Shown here: in pieces, positions 1 to 6,126 of the stretch
Position numbering within the stretch: the stretch's first letter is position 1
Layout of the letters: every line of letters starts with the position of its first letter
DNA from: UBA1858 sp965658595
GTDB taxonomy: Bacteria > Pseudomonadota > Gammaproteobacteria > UBA4575
Assembly (NCBI GenBank): GCA_965658595.1
Contig: CBFHSW010000054.1
Span: 1 to 12,086 of the forward strand
DNA length: 12,086 nt
Reading direction: 5' to 3'
Notes under the pieces: generated by a model
What the model was told of the DNA's origin: nothing
Database searches by the model: none
Seen by the model: the letters and a program-made list of their open reading frames with translations, nothing else
Made by a program: the position numbers and the translations under genes

Positions 1-29
1 TTTTTCCATAAATGAAACGGTGATGATGA

Positions 30-662
30 ATGAAATTGTCAACAAAATCTCAACATGCAGTAACTGCCATGATAGACCTTGCATTGAACGATAATGTTCG
101 CACGATTACATTATCAGAAATATCAAAAAACCAAGGTATATCACTCTCTTATCTTGAACAGCTATTTGCAAAAATGCGTAAAGCAGAATTAGTGTCAGGT
201 GTGCGCGGTCCGGGAGGTGGTTATCGTTTGGCAAGGAAGCCATATGAAATCACGATAGCTCAAATTGTTAACTCGATTGATGAAGCAAGAAAAGTCTTTC
301 CTACAGAATCTAATGAAAAACCTTATGTGTCACATTCAATGTGGAAAGTGTTAAGTCTAAAAATCAATGAGTTTTTAAACCAAATGACTCTAGCTGATTT
401 TACTAATACACAACTTATTCATATCCTTGATAATGAACAATTTGGTCCTCAAAAAGAACAGAATGAGGCGCTCTCAGCAAGTTGTGATCAAACCTTAGAG
501 ACTGTAAGCCAATCTGAAAGTAAGCCATTAAATACATTATATGATCAACCACCTAGCGTAGCTGAAACAGATGCTAGTGTTGATGGAAGTGCAGATAGCA
601 GTGGTGATACACAAACAAGTGATGCTATATCAGCTAAATATAACGGACGTTCTATTGCTTAG
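30..662 (+). CDS. IscR-like Rrf2-family transcriptional regulator lacking Fe-S cluster cysteines
   Basis: This is a DNA-binding regulator of the Rrf2 family and aligns without gaps to IscR over about the first 80 residues. Visible IscR hallmarks are the N-terminal AVTAM motif, the winged-helix segment GISLSYLEQLF (36-46) and the wing VRGPGGGYRL (58-67). In IscR three cysteines and a histidine near residues 92-107 hold a [2Fe-2S] cluster. Here the corresponding stretch (about 86-105) has no cysteine, and only the histidine (H102, in SHSMW) remains. The only cysteine in the protein is C152, in the tail. Length is 210 residues against about 160 for typical IscR; the extra 60-70 residues (about 138-210) are Ser/Asp/Glu/Gln-rich and look disordered. 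The ATG at 30 gives the standard IscR N-terminus, although no good Shine-Dalgarno is seen. No isc genes follow; the next gene is convergent. The family call is secure; target genes and signal are unknown. Confidence 0.9.
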   Translation: MKLSTKSQHAVTAMIDLALNDNVRTITLSEISKNQGISLSYLEQLFAKMRKAELVSGVRGPGGGYRLARKPYEITIAQIVNSIDEARKVFPTESNEKPYVSHSMWKVLSLKINEFLNQMTLADFTNTQLIHILDNEQFGPQKEQNEALSASCDQTLETVSQSESKPLNTLYDQPPSVAETDASVDGSADSSGDTQTSDAISAKYNGRSIA

Positions 663-831
663 CTCAACTGTAGAAATATTTCTGAGTATAAAGTTTTTAT
701 AAATGAGTAATTTTTTGTCGATAAGATAACTATTATCACACTGTTTGCAGATGCTGATATGTATGAGTGCTGTGATGTAACCCTATGACAATTCGATCGC
801 AGTGCGTTTAAGTTTCTATATGATGGCAAAT

Positions 832-1812
832 CTATGTTAACAAGTCTTTAACCATGTCACGTTCTTTGATGAGCTCTTGTTCGGATAATTTTATCATTTG
901 CTGTGAAAATTCATTCAATATTAAATCATCAACAATCGAGTATTTAGTTTCGCTGCAGACTGTAGGATAAGAAAATATTAAATCAGCGCTAACATTATAT
1001 TGACCGCTTGAATGAACCCCCATGCTGACCCAATTATTTGGCTCACTACCGCATACCCAGTCACGCATGTGATCAATTGCAGCTGACGCCGCTGATGCAG
1101 CTGATGATGACCCGCGAGCTTCAATAATTGTTGCTCCACGTTTCTGTACTTGTTGAATAAATTCTTCTTTATACCAACTTTCGTCTATCATATGCTGACA
1201 AGGTTGTTGATCAATCCGACAATGTTGTAAGTCTGGAAATTGAGTGGTTGAGTGATTTCCCCACACACTCACGTTCTTGATTAACGTTGTATGTATGTTC
1301 ACTTTTTCAGCAAGCATACTGATAGTGCGATTGTGATCAAGTCGCATCATTGAAGTAACTTGATGTGGTTGTAAGTTGGGTGCGTTATGCAATGTAATTA
1401 ACGCATTTGTATTGGCGGGATTGCCAACTACAAGAACACGCACATTCTTACTTGCAGAGTCACTGATTGCCTGGCCAGTAGGTTTAAATATGGCACCATT
1501 TGCACTTAACAAATCTTGTCTTTCCATACCTTGTGTTCTAGGCCGTGAGCCGATTAAGAATACGTAGTCTGCATCACCAAAACCTACATTAGGATCACTC
1601 GTAGCAATCACATTCTGTAGGGTAGGAAAGGCACAATCATGCAGTTCCATGACTACACCATTGAGCTTTGGTAACGAGGGCTCTACTTCTATGAGATGAA
1701 GATTGACAGCTTGATCAGGGCCAAACAAATGACCAGAGGCTATTCTGAATGCGATGGCATAACCGATATTTCCTGCTGCGCCAGTGATGGCGATATTCAC
1801 CGCTTTTTTCAT
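832..1812 (-). CDS. mdh: NAD-dependent malate dehydrogenase, group 2 (cytosolic type)
   Basis: Predicted to interconvert malate and oxaloacetate with NAD in the cytoplasm (TCA cycle). The 326-residue length and sequence match the group 2 malate dehydrogenases (about 325-330 residues), not the 312-residue enterobacterial type. Visible features: the dinucleotide-binding loop GAAGNIG at 11-17; Glu42 at the end of the second strand, which favours NAD over NADP; the mobile substrate loop SRPRTQGMER with R92 and R98; the NPANTNA segment at 131-137; the R157-L-D159-H-N-R162 motif; and the catalytic histidine H187 in WGNHS, paired with D159. All expected catalytic residues are present. It begins 51 nt after the end of zapE on the same strand, so the two may be co-transcribed. 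A modest GAG-type ribosome binding site precedes the ATG. No convincing terminator is seen beyond its end. Confidence 0.95.
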   Translation of the reverse strand: MKKAVNIAITGAAGNIGYAIAFRIASGHLFGPDQAVNLHLIEVEPSLPKLNGVVMELHDCAFPTLQNVIATSDPNVGFGDADYVFLIGSRPRTQGMERQDLLSANGAIFKPTGQAISDSASKNVRVLVVGNPANTNALITLHNAPNLQPHQVTSMMRLDHNRTISMLAEKVNIHTTLIKNVSVWGNHSTTQFPDLQHCRIDQQPCQHMIDESWYKEEFIQQVQKRGATIIEARGSSSAASAASAAIDHMRDWVCGSEPNNWVSMGVHSSGQYNVSADLIFSYPTVCSETKYSIVDDLILNEFSQQMIKLSEQELIKERDMVKDLLT

Positions 1813-1863
1813 GTTAACTCTCAGTCCTTGAAAACACTATCATAACCAATAGCCTATCCGATG

Positions 1864-2967
1864 TCACAGTGATTTATGTGGTTTTGCAAGATAATCATGT
1901 GAACGCATTTCAATTAAACGACTCTGGGTGCGTTGTATCTCGAAAGCTAATTTTTTACCTTCATATAGGTGTCTTTCATCAGCCTCAGCGGAAATAATGA
2001 CCTTAACATTGCGATCATAAAATTCATCTATTGCAGTAATAAATCGTCTTGCTGCATTATCATCATGGGTCATGACAGGAATGTCAGAAATGAGCACTGT
2101 ATTGAAGCAACGAGCAATTTCTATGTAATCTGAGGCACATCGAGGCCCATTACATAAAGCATTGAAATCAAACCAAACGACACCGTCTGAACATCGCACT
2201 GTGTTAATTTCATGATCGTGGATATGTAAGGTTTCATTTTCCGTGCCTTGCTCAGTCGAGACATGTAGAAAGTTATCCAGCATAATTCGCTGAGCGTTTT
2301 CATCTAATGGTGTGTGATAGATGTCAGCATGCTCTAAAAACTCCAGTCTATGATCTTGATCACCACCAAGCTCCGCAATAGTTGTATATGATTTAATCAA
2401 TTCAATGGCGGGAAGAAATTTTTGTCGTTGCAGACCATCTGCGTATAGTTGATCAGGATGACAGTTGCTTGTGCATACTAAAGTGACTTTCTTGATGAAT
2501 AGTGCCTCTAGTAAGCCTGCTAATATCATTGCATCGCCAATATCTGATATGAAAAGTTCGTCTAAACAGATAATATCTGCGTGACGTTTGAAATGATTAG
2601 CCACGATGGCAAGTGGATCCTCTTGGTTTTCAATTAAGCTCAGCTGTTGGTGAACTTCCTGCATGAAGCGATGAAAATGTAGGCGTTGTTTTTTGCTTGT
2701 GTTAAGGCATTCGTAGAATAAATCCATCATATGGGTTTTACCACGACCAACTGAACCCCATATATAGAGCCCTCTAGTTATTTCTACCGGCTGACTGGAG
2801 TTTTTCATGACACTGGTCAGCATTGAGAAAAAACTAGGCTTAGTGCGGCTTTGTCGCTTCTTAAAGCGACGTTCTAGAGCCTCGAGTTGCTTAATGACAT
2901 GTTTTTGCCCAGCATCTGGCCGCAACTGCTTGGTTTTTATTGCTTTGTTATATTCAATTAGTGGCAT
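1864..2967 (-). CDS. zapE: ZapE / AFG1-like AAA-type ATPase
   Basis: A P-loop ATPase of the AFG1/ZapE family, known in E. coli as a cell-division protein that acts on FtsZ at the constricting ring under stress; mitochondrial relatives work in respiratory-complex quality control. Visible motifs: Walker A GSVGRGKT at 71-78 (K77, T78), Walker B with the LDE triad at 135-137, a TSN sensor-1 at 166-168 and the LQRQKFLP segment at 179-186 carrying the likely arginine finger region. The family-typical GLYIWG, HFHRFM and DYIEIA blocks are also present. Length (367) is normal for the bacterial family. The ATG at 2967 gives the usual short N-terminal stretch (LIEYNKAI) seen in homologues. It is the first gene of a probable zapE-mdh unit and diverges from the small-RNA/nagZ region. 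Family assignment is firm; the cellular role is transferred from E. coli. Confidence 0.93.
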   Translation of the reverse strand: MPLIEYNKAIKTKQLRPDAGQKHVIKQLEALERRFKKRQSRTKPSFFSMLTSVMKNSSQPVEITRGLYIWGSVGRGKTHMMDLFYECLNTSKKQRLHFHRFMQEVHQQLSLIENQEDPLAIVANHFKRHADIICLDELFISDIGDAMILAGLLEALFIKKVTLVCTSNCHPDQLYADGLQRQKFLPAIELIKSYTTIAELGGDQDHRLEFLEHADIYHTPLDENAQRIMLDNFLHVSTEQGTENETLHIHDHEINTVRCSDGVVWFDFNALCNGPRCASDYIEIARCFNTVLISDIPVMTHDDNAARRFITAIDEFYDRNVKVIISAEADERHLYEGKKLAFEIQRTQSRLIEMRSHDYLAKPHKSL

Positions 2968-3160
2968 GCTTTAGAACATTTATTTTTATTGTGAGTATCA
3001 CTTTGTCATCAATGTAGATTATGACCGGCTGCTCTATATTCGATAGAAATCGCACCTTCTTAAGGCGGCAACAGCGCATTTATGACCTATTTTATACTTA
3101 TCATCATATGGTTTTTAGATCTCTAGTCAGTAACTTTCTGAAAAAACTATAAATATTTCT
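2968..3160. other. Intergenic region between zapE and the sigma-54 promoter
   Basis: No convincing gene is seen here. The region must hold the zapE promoter (minus strand), but no strong -35/-10 pair stands out. It contains a direct repeat TTATGACC at 3019-3026 and 3080-3087 (61 bp apart) and a small dyad CCTT-N3-AAGG at 3055-3065 between them. These lie about 105-170 bp upstream of the predicted sigma-54 transcription start, the distance range usual for enhancer-binding-protein sites, but chance occurrence is quite possible. A 43-codon open frame at 3021-3152 has no ribosome binding site and was not accepted as a gene. Confidence 0.4.
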
Positions 3161-3161
3161 T

Positions 3162-3178
3162 CTGGCACACTATGTGCT
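3162..3178 (+). promoter_or_regulatory. Sigma-54 (RpoN) -24/-12 promoter
   Basis: The sequence CTGGCAC-ACTAT-GTGCT matches the sigma-54 consensus YTGGCACG-N4-TTGCW. The GG at 3164-3165 and GC at 3176-3177 have exactly the required 12-bp spacing, and 10 of the 12 fixed consensus positions from TGG onward agree (mismatches: A for G after CAC, and G for T before TGC). The predicted start of transcription is about 3189. No competing sigma-70 -35/-10 pair with good spacing is evident nearby. It faces the structured non-coding segment that ends in the terminator at 3248-3277, so the likely product is a short RNA. Sigma-54 promoters need an enhancer-binding activator; which one cannot be told. Confidence 0.7.
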
Positions 3179-3188
3179 AATTAATTAA

Positions 3189-3277
3189 CGACAACAGAGC
3201 TTTAACAAAGATTTCGTTAAGCTACTGTGATTTTGTCTCCTCCTGGTTAGGGCGCTCAATAGAGCGCCCTATTTTTT
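3189..3277 (+). ncRNA. Candidate sigma-54-dependent small regulatory RNA (about 89 nt)
   Basis: Inferred from three elements in the right order: a sigma-54 promoter placing the start near 3189, an internal hairpin, and a strong intrinsic terminator. The 5' hairpin spans 3190-3237: GACAA and CAG pair with TTGTC and CTG, and an inner stem AGCT(T)TAAC (3198-3206) pairs with GTTAAGCT (3216-3223). The linker between hairpins, TCCTCCTGGT (3238-3247), is unpaired in this fold and resembles the anti-Shine-Dalgarno of 16S rRNA, as in the C/U-rich target-binding loops of known trans-acting sRNAs. There is no ATG inside. I do not recognise it as any known RNA family; Qrr, GlmY/Z and CrcZ are sigma-54-linked sRNAs elsewhere, but I see no primary-sequence match to them. 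Expression is unproven. An alternative is that this is an attenuated leader of the nagZ operon. Confidence 0.6.
3248..3277 (+). terminator. Strong intrinsic terminator of the small RNA
   Basis: A perfect 10-bp stem, TAGGGCGCTC (3248-3257) with GAGCGCCCTA (3262-3271), closes a 4-nt loop AATA and is followed directly by six T residues (3272-3277). It is GC-rich in an AT-rich gap, and the T-tract is only on the plus strand, so it stops rightward transcription. No protein gene on the plus strand precedes it within the gap, which implies that it ends a non-coding transcript. Confidence 0.92.
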
Positions 3278-3285
3278 ACCCCATG

Positions 3286-3301
3286 TAGACGCCCACGTCT
3301 A
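3286..3301. repeat. Small inverted repeat upstream of nagZ
   Basis: TAGACG (3286-3291) and CGTCTA (3296-3301) are perfect inverted arms around CCCA. It lies just upstream of the candidate -35 box of nagZ, so it could be a regulator-binding site. It has no T-tract and is not a terminator. No function is known. Confidence 0.45.
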
Positions 3302-3303
3302 GA

Positions 3304-3332
3304 TTGACTTCATAAAATGTGTGGTTTTTTAT
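3304..3332 (+). promoter_or_regulatory. Candidate sigma-70 promoter for the nagZ operon
   Basis: TTGACT (3304-3309) matches five of six bases of the -35 consensus, and TTTTAT (3327-3332) four of six of the -10 box, with a 17-bp spacer. The start would be near 3339, leaving an untranslated leader of about 70 nt before the nagZ ATG. It follows the small-RNA terminator, so an independent promoter is needed here. The -10 match is weak and the call is tentative. Confidence 0.4.
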
Positions 3333-3336
3333 GAAG
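3308..3336. repeat. Inverted repeat overlapping the candidate nagZ promoter
   Basis: CTTCATAAAA (3308-3317) and TTTTATGAAG (3327-3336) are perfect 10-bp inverted arms separated by 9 bp. They cover the end of the -35 box, the spacer and the -10 box of the candidate nagZ promoter, a layout typical of a repressor operator. It is AT-rich and is not followed by a T-tract. Two further weak dyads lie in the leader (CCACA/TGTGG at 3349-3365 and ATGAA/TTCAT at about 3382-3395). The binding protein is unknown. Confidence 0.45.
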
Positions 3337-3407
3337 AATATGCATTCTCCACACTGTCATTGTGGGTCTGTGAGCTCTAAAATGAAGTTTTTCATGAGTT
3401 CAAGTAT

Positions 3408-4412
3408 ATGTCCTTAGGTCCACTTATGATCGATCTGGTGTCAACCCAGATCACACCACAAGAAAAGCTATGGTTGTGTCACCCTGCAGTGGGTGGAGTA
3501 ATACTATTTACTAGGAACTTTGAATCACACCAACAGCTACGTGAATTAGTTGATGAGATCCATGCTATTAAATCACCTTCATTATTAGTGGCGGTCGATC
3601 AAGAAGGTGGAAGAGTACAACGCTTTAAGGATGGCTATACTAAGATTCCGCCTATGCATAGTTTGGGTGCACTTTTTGACAGAGAACCAGAACATGCTCT
3701 TGAGGTGAGTACATTGCTTGCTTGGCAGCTTGCCGGCGAATTGCGTGAATATGATATTGATTTTTCATTTACTCCGATTCTAGACTTGGCAACATCAGAA
3801 AGTCGCGTGATAGGAGATCGGGCTTTTCACAGTCAACCACAAGCAGTATTCCAATTAGCACAGGCTTTTATGAAGGGTTTGCACAACGGTGGAATGCAAG
3901 CGATCGGGAAACACTTTCCAGGCCATGGCACAGTGGTCGCTGACTCACATGAGGAGTGTCCAATTGATGAGCGAGATTTTGATACGATAGTGAGCAATGA
4001 TCTGCAGCCTTTTGTGGAGATGATTAGAGCAGGATTGTTGGGTATCATGTCAGCACACGTAGTGTATCCGTGCGTGGACACAGTGCCAGCGAGTTTTTCG
4101 AGCATATGGCTAGATGACATCTTACGTCGGCAATACGGTTTTGAAGGTGTAATCTTTAGTGATGATTTAAGTATGTTGGGTGCGCATGTAGTCGGAGATA
4201 TACAACGACGTATAGAGAAAGCCCTGCAGGCTAGTTCAGATATGATACTGCTTTGTAATCAAACACAGGATATACCTAAAGCACTGCAATATTTAGAGGG
4301 TTATAAAAATGAAAAATCAGCAAATAGATTGAGTTGTTTTCATGGTCAGCCAACAGCGTCTATGTCAGAGCAACAAAAGCAGATATTGCATGATTTTTTA
4401 GAACAATATTAA
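3408..4412 (+). CDS. nagZ: Beta-N-acetylhexosaminidase NagZ (GH3 family)
   Basis: A cytoplasmic glycoside hydrolase family 3 enzyme that removes N-acetylglucosamine from anhydromuropeptides during cell-wall recycling. It is colinear with E. coli NagZ. Visible motifs: VGGVILFTRNF at 28-38, VAVDQEGGRVQRF at 61-73, the signature KHFPGHG at 168-174, the mobile catalytic loop ADSHEE with the D179/H181 pair that serves as the general acid/base in this subfamily, and VIFSDDLSM at 248-256, where D252 is the expected nucleophile. Length (334) is normal. The start at 3408 has a weak GAG ribosome site 8 nt upstream and gives a N-terminus close to that of homologues. It heads a rightward gene cluster; the next gene begins 47 nt later. 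In Pseudomonas nagZ also neighbours the methylthioinosine phosphorylase gene and mfd, so this is partly conserved synteny. Confidence 0.95.
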   Translation: MSLGPLMIDLVSTQITPQEKLWLCHPAVGGVILFTRNFESHQQLRELVDEIHAIKSPSLLVAVDQEGGRVQRFKDGYTKIPPMHSLGALFDREPEHALEVSTLLAWQLAGELREYDIDFSFTPILDLATSESRVIGDRAFHSQPQAVFQLAQAFMKGLHNGGMQAIGKHFPGHGTVVADSHEECPIDERDFDTIVSNDLQPFVEMIRAGLLGIMSAHVVYPCVDTVPASFSSIWLDDILRRQYGFEGVIFSDDLSMLGAHVVGDIQRRIEKALQASSDMILLCNQTQDIPKALQYLEGYKNEKSANRLSCFHGQPTASMSEQQKQILHDFLEQY

Positions 4413-4459
4413 AACCAGACACCAGATTCAACATCAACCATTGAGCGAAGATATTTGAC

Positions 4460-5566
4460 ATGCAAAATTTTTTAGATCAATTCATAAGTTTATTTACAGG
4501 GCAAATGATAGACCCTTGGGTTTATGAAGTTTTCATTGTTGTTTTGTTAGTATTGATTGCTAGTTTTATTGCCCGTCGTATATTTACTAATCTGGCGCGC
4601 AAAGCAGGTAAAACTGTTAATCCCTGGGATGACGCACTAATTTTATCTTTTCGACGTCCAATAGTTTACTCAATCATGGGTGTCGGCATATTGCACGCCG
4701 CATATATAGTGGGAGAGAGAACAGAAGCTGTAATTTTTAGTTCTGTGAGTGAGATAAGAGAGGTTTTAATTATCACTATGCTGGCATGGGCGCTAACGAG
4801 CTTCGTTAAAAATTACGAGGAAGCAATCGTTCGTGAAAAAATGAAACATAACAAAACCTTTGATCGTACTTCGATACATGCGGTTGCAAAACTTGTTCGA
4901 ACAGCATTAATCATTACCACTGGATTAGTTATCTTACAGACACTAGGATTCAGTGTTTCCGGAGTATTGGCCTTTGGTGGTGTCGGAGGTATTGCACTGG
5001 GTTTTGCTGCTAGAGACTTACTCGCTAACTTCTTTGGTGGCTTGATGATCTATATGGATCGTCCGTTTAGTGTTGGGGATTGGATTAGATCACCTGATAA
5101 GGAAATAGAGGGAACAGTAGAGTCAATTGGCTGGCGCTTAACTAGAATCAGAACATTTGATAAGCGCCCTTTATATGTTCCAAATTCTATCTTTGCAAAT
5201 ATTTCTGTAGAAAACCCATCACGTATGTCGCATCGCAGAATCTATGAAACGATTGGTTTGCGTTATGATGATGTTACTCAAATGAATAATATTGTTGATG
5301 AGGTCAGGACAATGTTGATTGCCCATGAAGAAATAGATAGCAATCAAACACTGATAGTGAATTTTGATCAGTTCAATGAATCTTCTCTAGACTTTTTTAT
5401 TTATACTTTCACTAAAACCACAGAGTGGATCTACTTTCATGAAGTTAAACAAGATGTACTCTTGAAGGTGTCTCAAATTATCGAAAAACATGGTGCAGAA
5501 ATAGCTTTCCCAACACGCACTATGATCATGACAAATGATTCGTTGAATCAATCGCTTGCACAATAA
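4460..5566 (+). CDS. MscS-family mechanosensitive ion channel
   Basis: A small-conductance mechanosensitive channel of the inner membrane, predicted to open under membrane tension and release solutes on osmotic downshock. Hydrophobic segments at about 22-38, 66-86, 100-118 and 142-161 precede the pore-lining helix at about 165-196, which carries the typical Gly/Ala pattern (GVLAFGGVGGIALGFAARD). The conserved MscS beta-domain follows (MYMDRPFSVGDWI-like segment at about 196-209, then EGTVESIGWRLTRIRT at 217-232 and YVPNSIF at 239-245). The extra N-terminal helices and 368-residue length resemble the YnaI/YbdG-type members rather than the 286-residue MscS, so no specific symbol is given. A GAAG sequence lies 9 nt before the ATG. 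The next gene starts 2 nt after its stop, so it is almost certainly co-transcribed with hpt. Confidence 0.92.
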   Translation: MQNFLDQFISLFTGQMIDPWVYEVFIVVLLVLIASFIARRIFTNLARKAGKTVNPWDDALILSFRRPIVYSIMGVGILHAAYIVGERTEAVIFSSVSEIREVLIITMLAWALTSFVKNYEEAIVREKMKHNKTFDRTSIHAVAKLVRTALIITTGLVILQTLGFSVSGVLAFGGVGGIALGFAARDLLANFFGGLMIYMDRPFSVGDWIRSPDKEIEGTVESIGWRLTRIRTFDKRPLYVPNSIFANISVENPSRMSHRRIYETIGLRYDDVTQMNNIVDEVRTMLIAHEEIDSNQTLIVNFDQFNESSLDFFIYTFTKTTEWIYFHEVKQDVLLKVSQIIEKHGAEIAFPTRTMIMTNDSLNQSLAQ

Positions 5567-5568
5567 TT

Positions 5569-6126
5569 ATGAGCATCGCAATGACACAAGAATGTGAAAG
5601 TGTCAGAAATAATTCTGATTTGATATACAGTTCAGAACAAATAAAATGCGCAATTAATCGTTTGGCCATTGAACTTGAAGCTAGACTGGCCGGTCGTGCT
5701 GCGCATATCTTGTGTGTAATGAATGGCGCTTTAATATTCACTAGTGATTTAGTTAGGCACATAGATGGTGACTTAAAAATCGACTATGTGCAGGTGTCCA
5801 GTTATGGTAATAACACAACGGGTGGAGAAATTGAGTGGCATAAAACACCACAGTATCCATTGCAGGACCAAGTGGTTGTCATAGTGGATGATATATTTGA
5901 TCGCGGTTCTACGATGCATGCATTAATTTCATATTGTCAATCACAGGGTGTCGATGAAATCATTACCTGTGTCATGCTGAGTAAAAACCTGTCTAATCGA
6001 TCTCATAACTTCAAGCCAGATTTAATCGGTCTTGAGGTTGATGATCGTTATGTTTTTGGCTACGGAATGGATTACAAAGGACATCTTCGTCATATGCCCG
6101 ATATTTACGGTCTCAAGGAGACATAA
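5569..6126 (+). CDS. hpt: Hypoxanthine (-guanine) phosphoribosyltransferase
   Basis: A type I phosphoribosyltransferase that forms IMP from hypoxanthine and PRPP, and possibly GMP from guanine, in the cytoplasm. The PRPP-binding signature is clear: VVVIVDDIFDRGSTM at 102-116, with the paired Asp107/Asp108 and the GST loop. Other family features are CVMNGALIFTSDL at 49-61 (PPi loop), the flexible loop SSYGNNTTGGE at 77-87 and a C-terminal VDDRYVFGYGMDYKG at 157-171 for purine and magnesium contacts. Length (185) is normal. The ATG at 5569 follows the channel stop by 2 nt; an ATG four codons later (5581) is an alternative start, and neither has a clear ribosome binding site, suggesting translational coupling. 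The stop abuts the start of the phosphorylase gene. The preferred base is inferred; the neighbour's predicted product, hypoxanthine, supports it. Confidence 0.92.
   Translation: MSIAMTQECESVRNNSDLIYSSEQIKCAINRLAIELEARLAGRAAHILCVMNGALIFTSDLVRHIDGDLKIDYVQVSSYGNNTTGGEIEWHKTPQYPLQDQVVVIVDDIFDRGSTMHALISYCQSQGVDEIITCVMLSKNLSNRSHNFKPDLIGLEVDDRYVFGYGMDYKGHLRHMPDIYGLKET
6115..6120 (+). promoter_or_regulatory. Strong ribosome binding site setting a GTG start
   Basis: AAGGAG lies 6 nt before the GTG at 6127, inside the last codons of hpt. It is the best Shine-Dalgarno noticed in this cluster and decides the GTG start of the phosphorylase gene. Bases 6116-6123 (AGGAGACA) are exactly complementary to 3234-3241 of the candidate small RNA. 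Confidence 0.85.

Noticed and set aside
672..683. Perfect 12-bp palindrome AGAAATATTTCT in the 169-bp gap between the Rrf2 gene and mdh
   Set aside because: It is short, AT-rich and lies between two convergent gene ends, with no T-tract and no promoter. It is probably chance; no terminator could be found in this gap.
3021..3152. 43-codon open frame on the plus strand (ATG at 3021, TAA at 3150-3152), rich in Arg and aromatic residues
   Set aside because: There is no Shine-Dalgarno before the ATG, no recognisable similarity, and an open frame this long is fairly likely by chance. It also overlaps the region expected to hold the zapE promoter. Conservation in relatives would be needed to revive it.
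3227..3250. Seven-codon GTG frame within the small RNA, stopping at the base of the terminator, as in an attenuator leader peptide
   Set aside because: It has no ribosome binding site, no run of a single regulatory amino acid, and its start lies inside the first hairpin. It reads better as non-coding linker.
3339..3407. Riboswitch in the nagZ leader
   Set aside because: The leader is only about 70 nt and shows short weak hairpins with no recognised aptamer core or expression-platform terminator.
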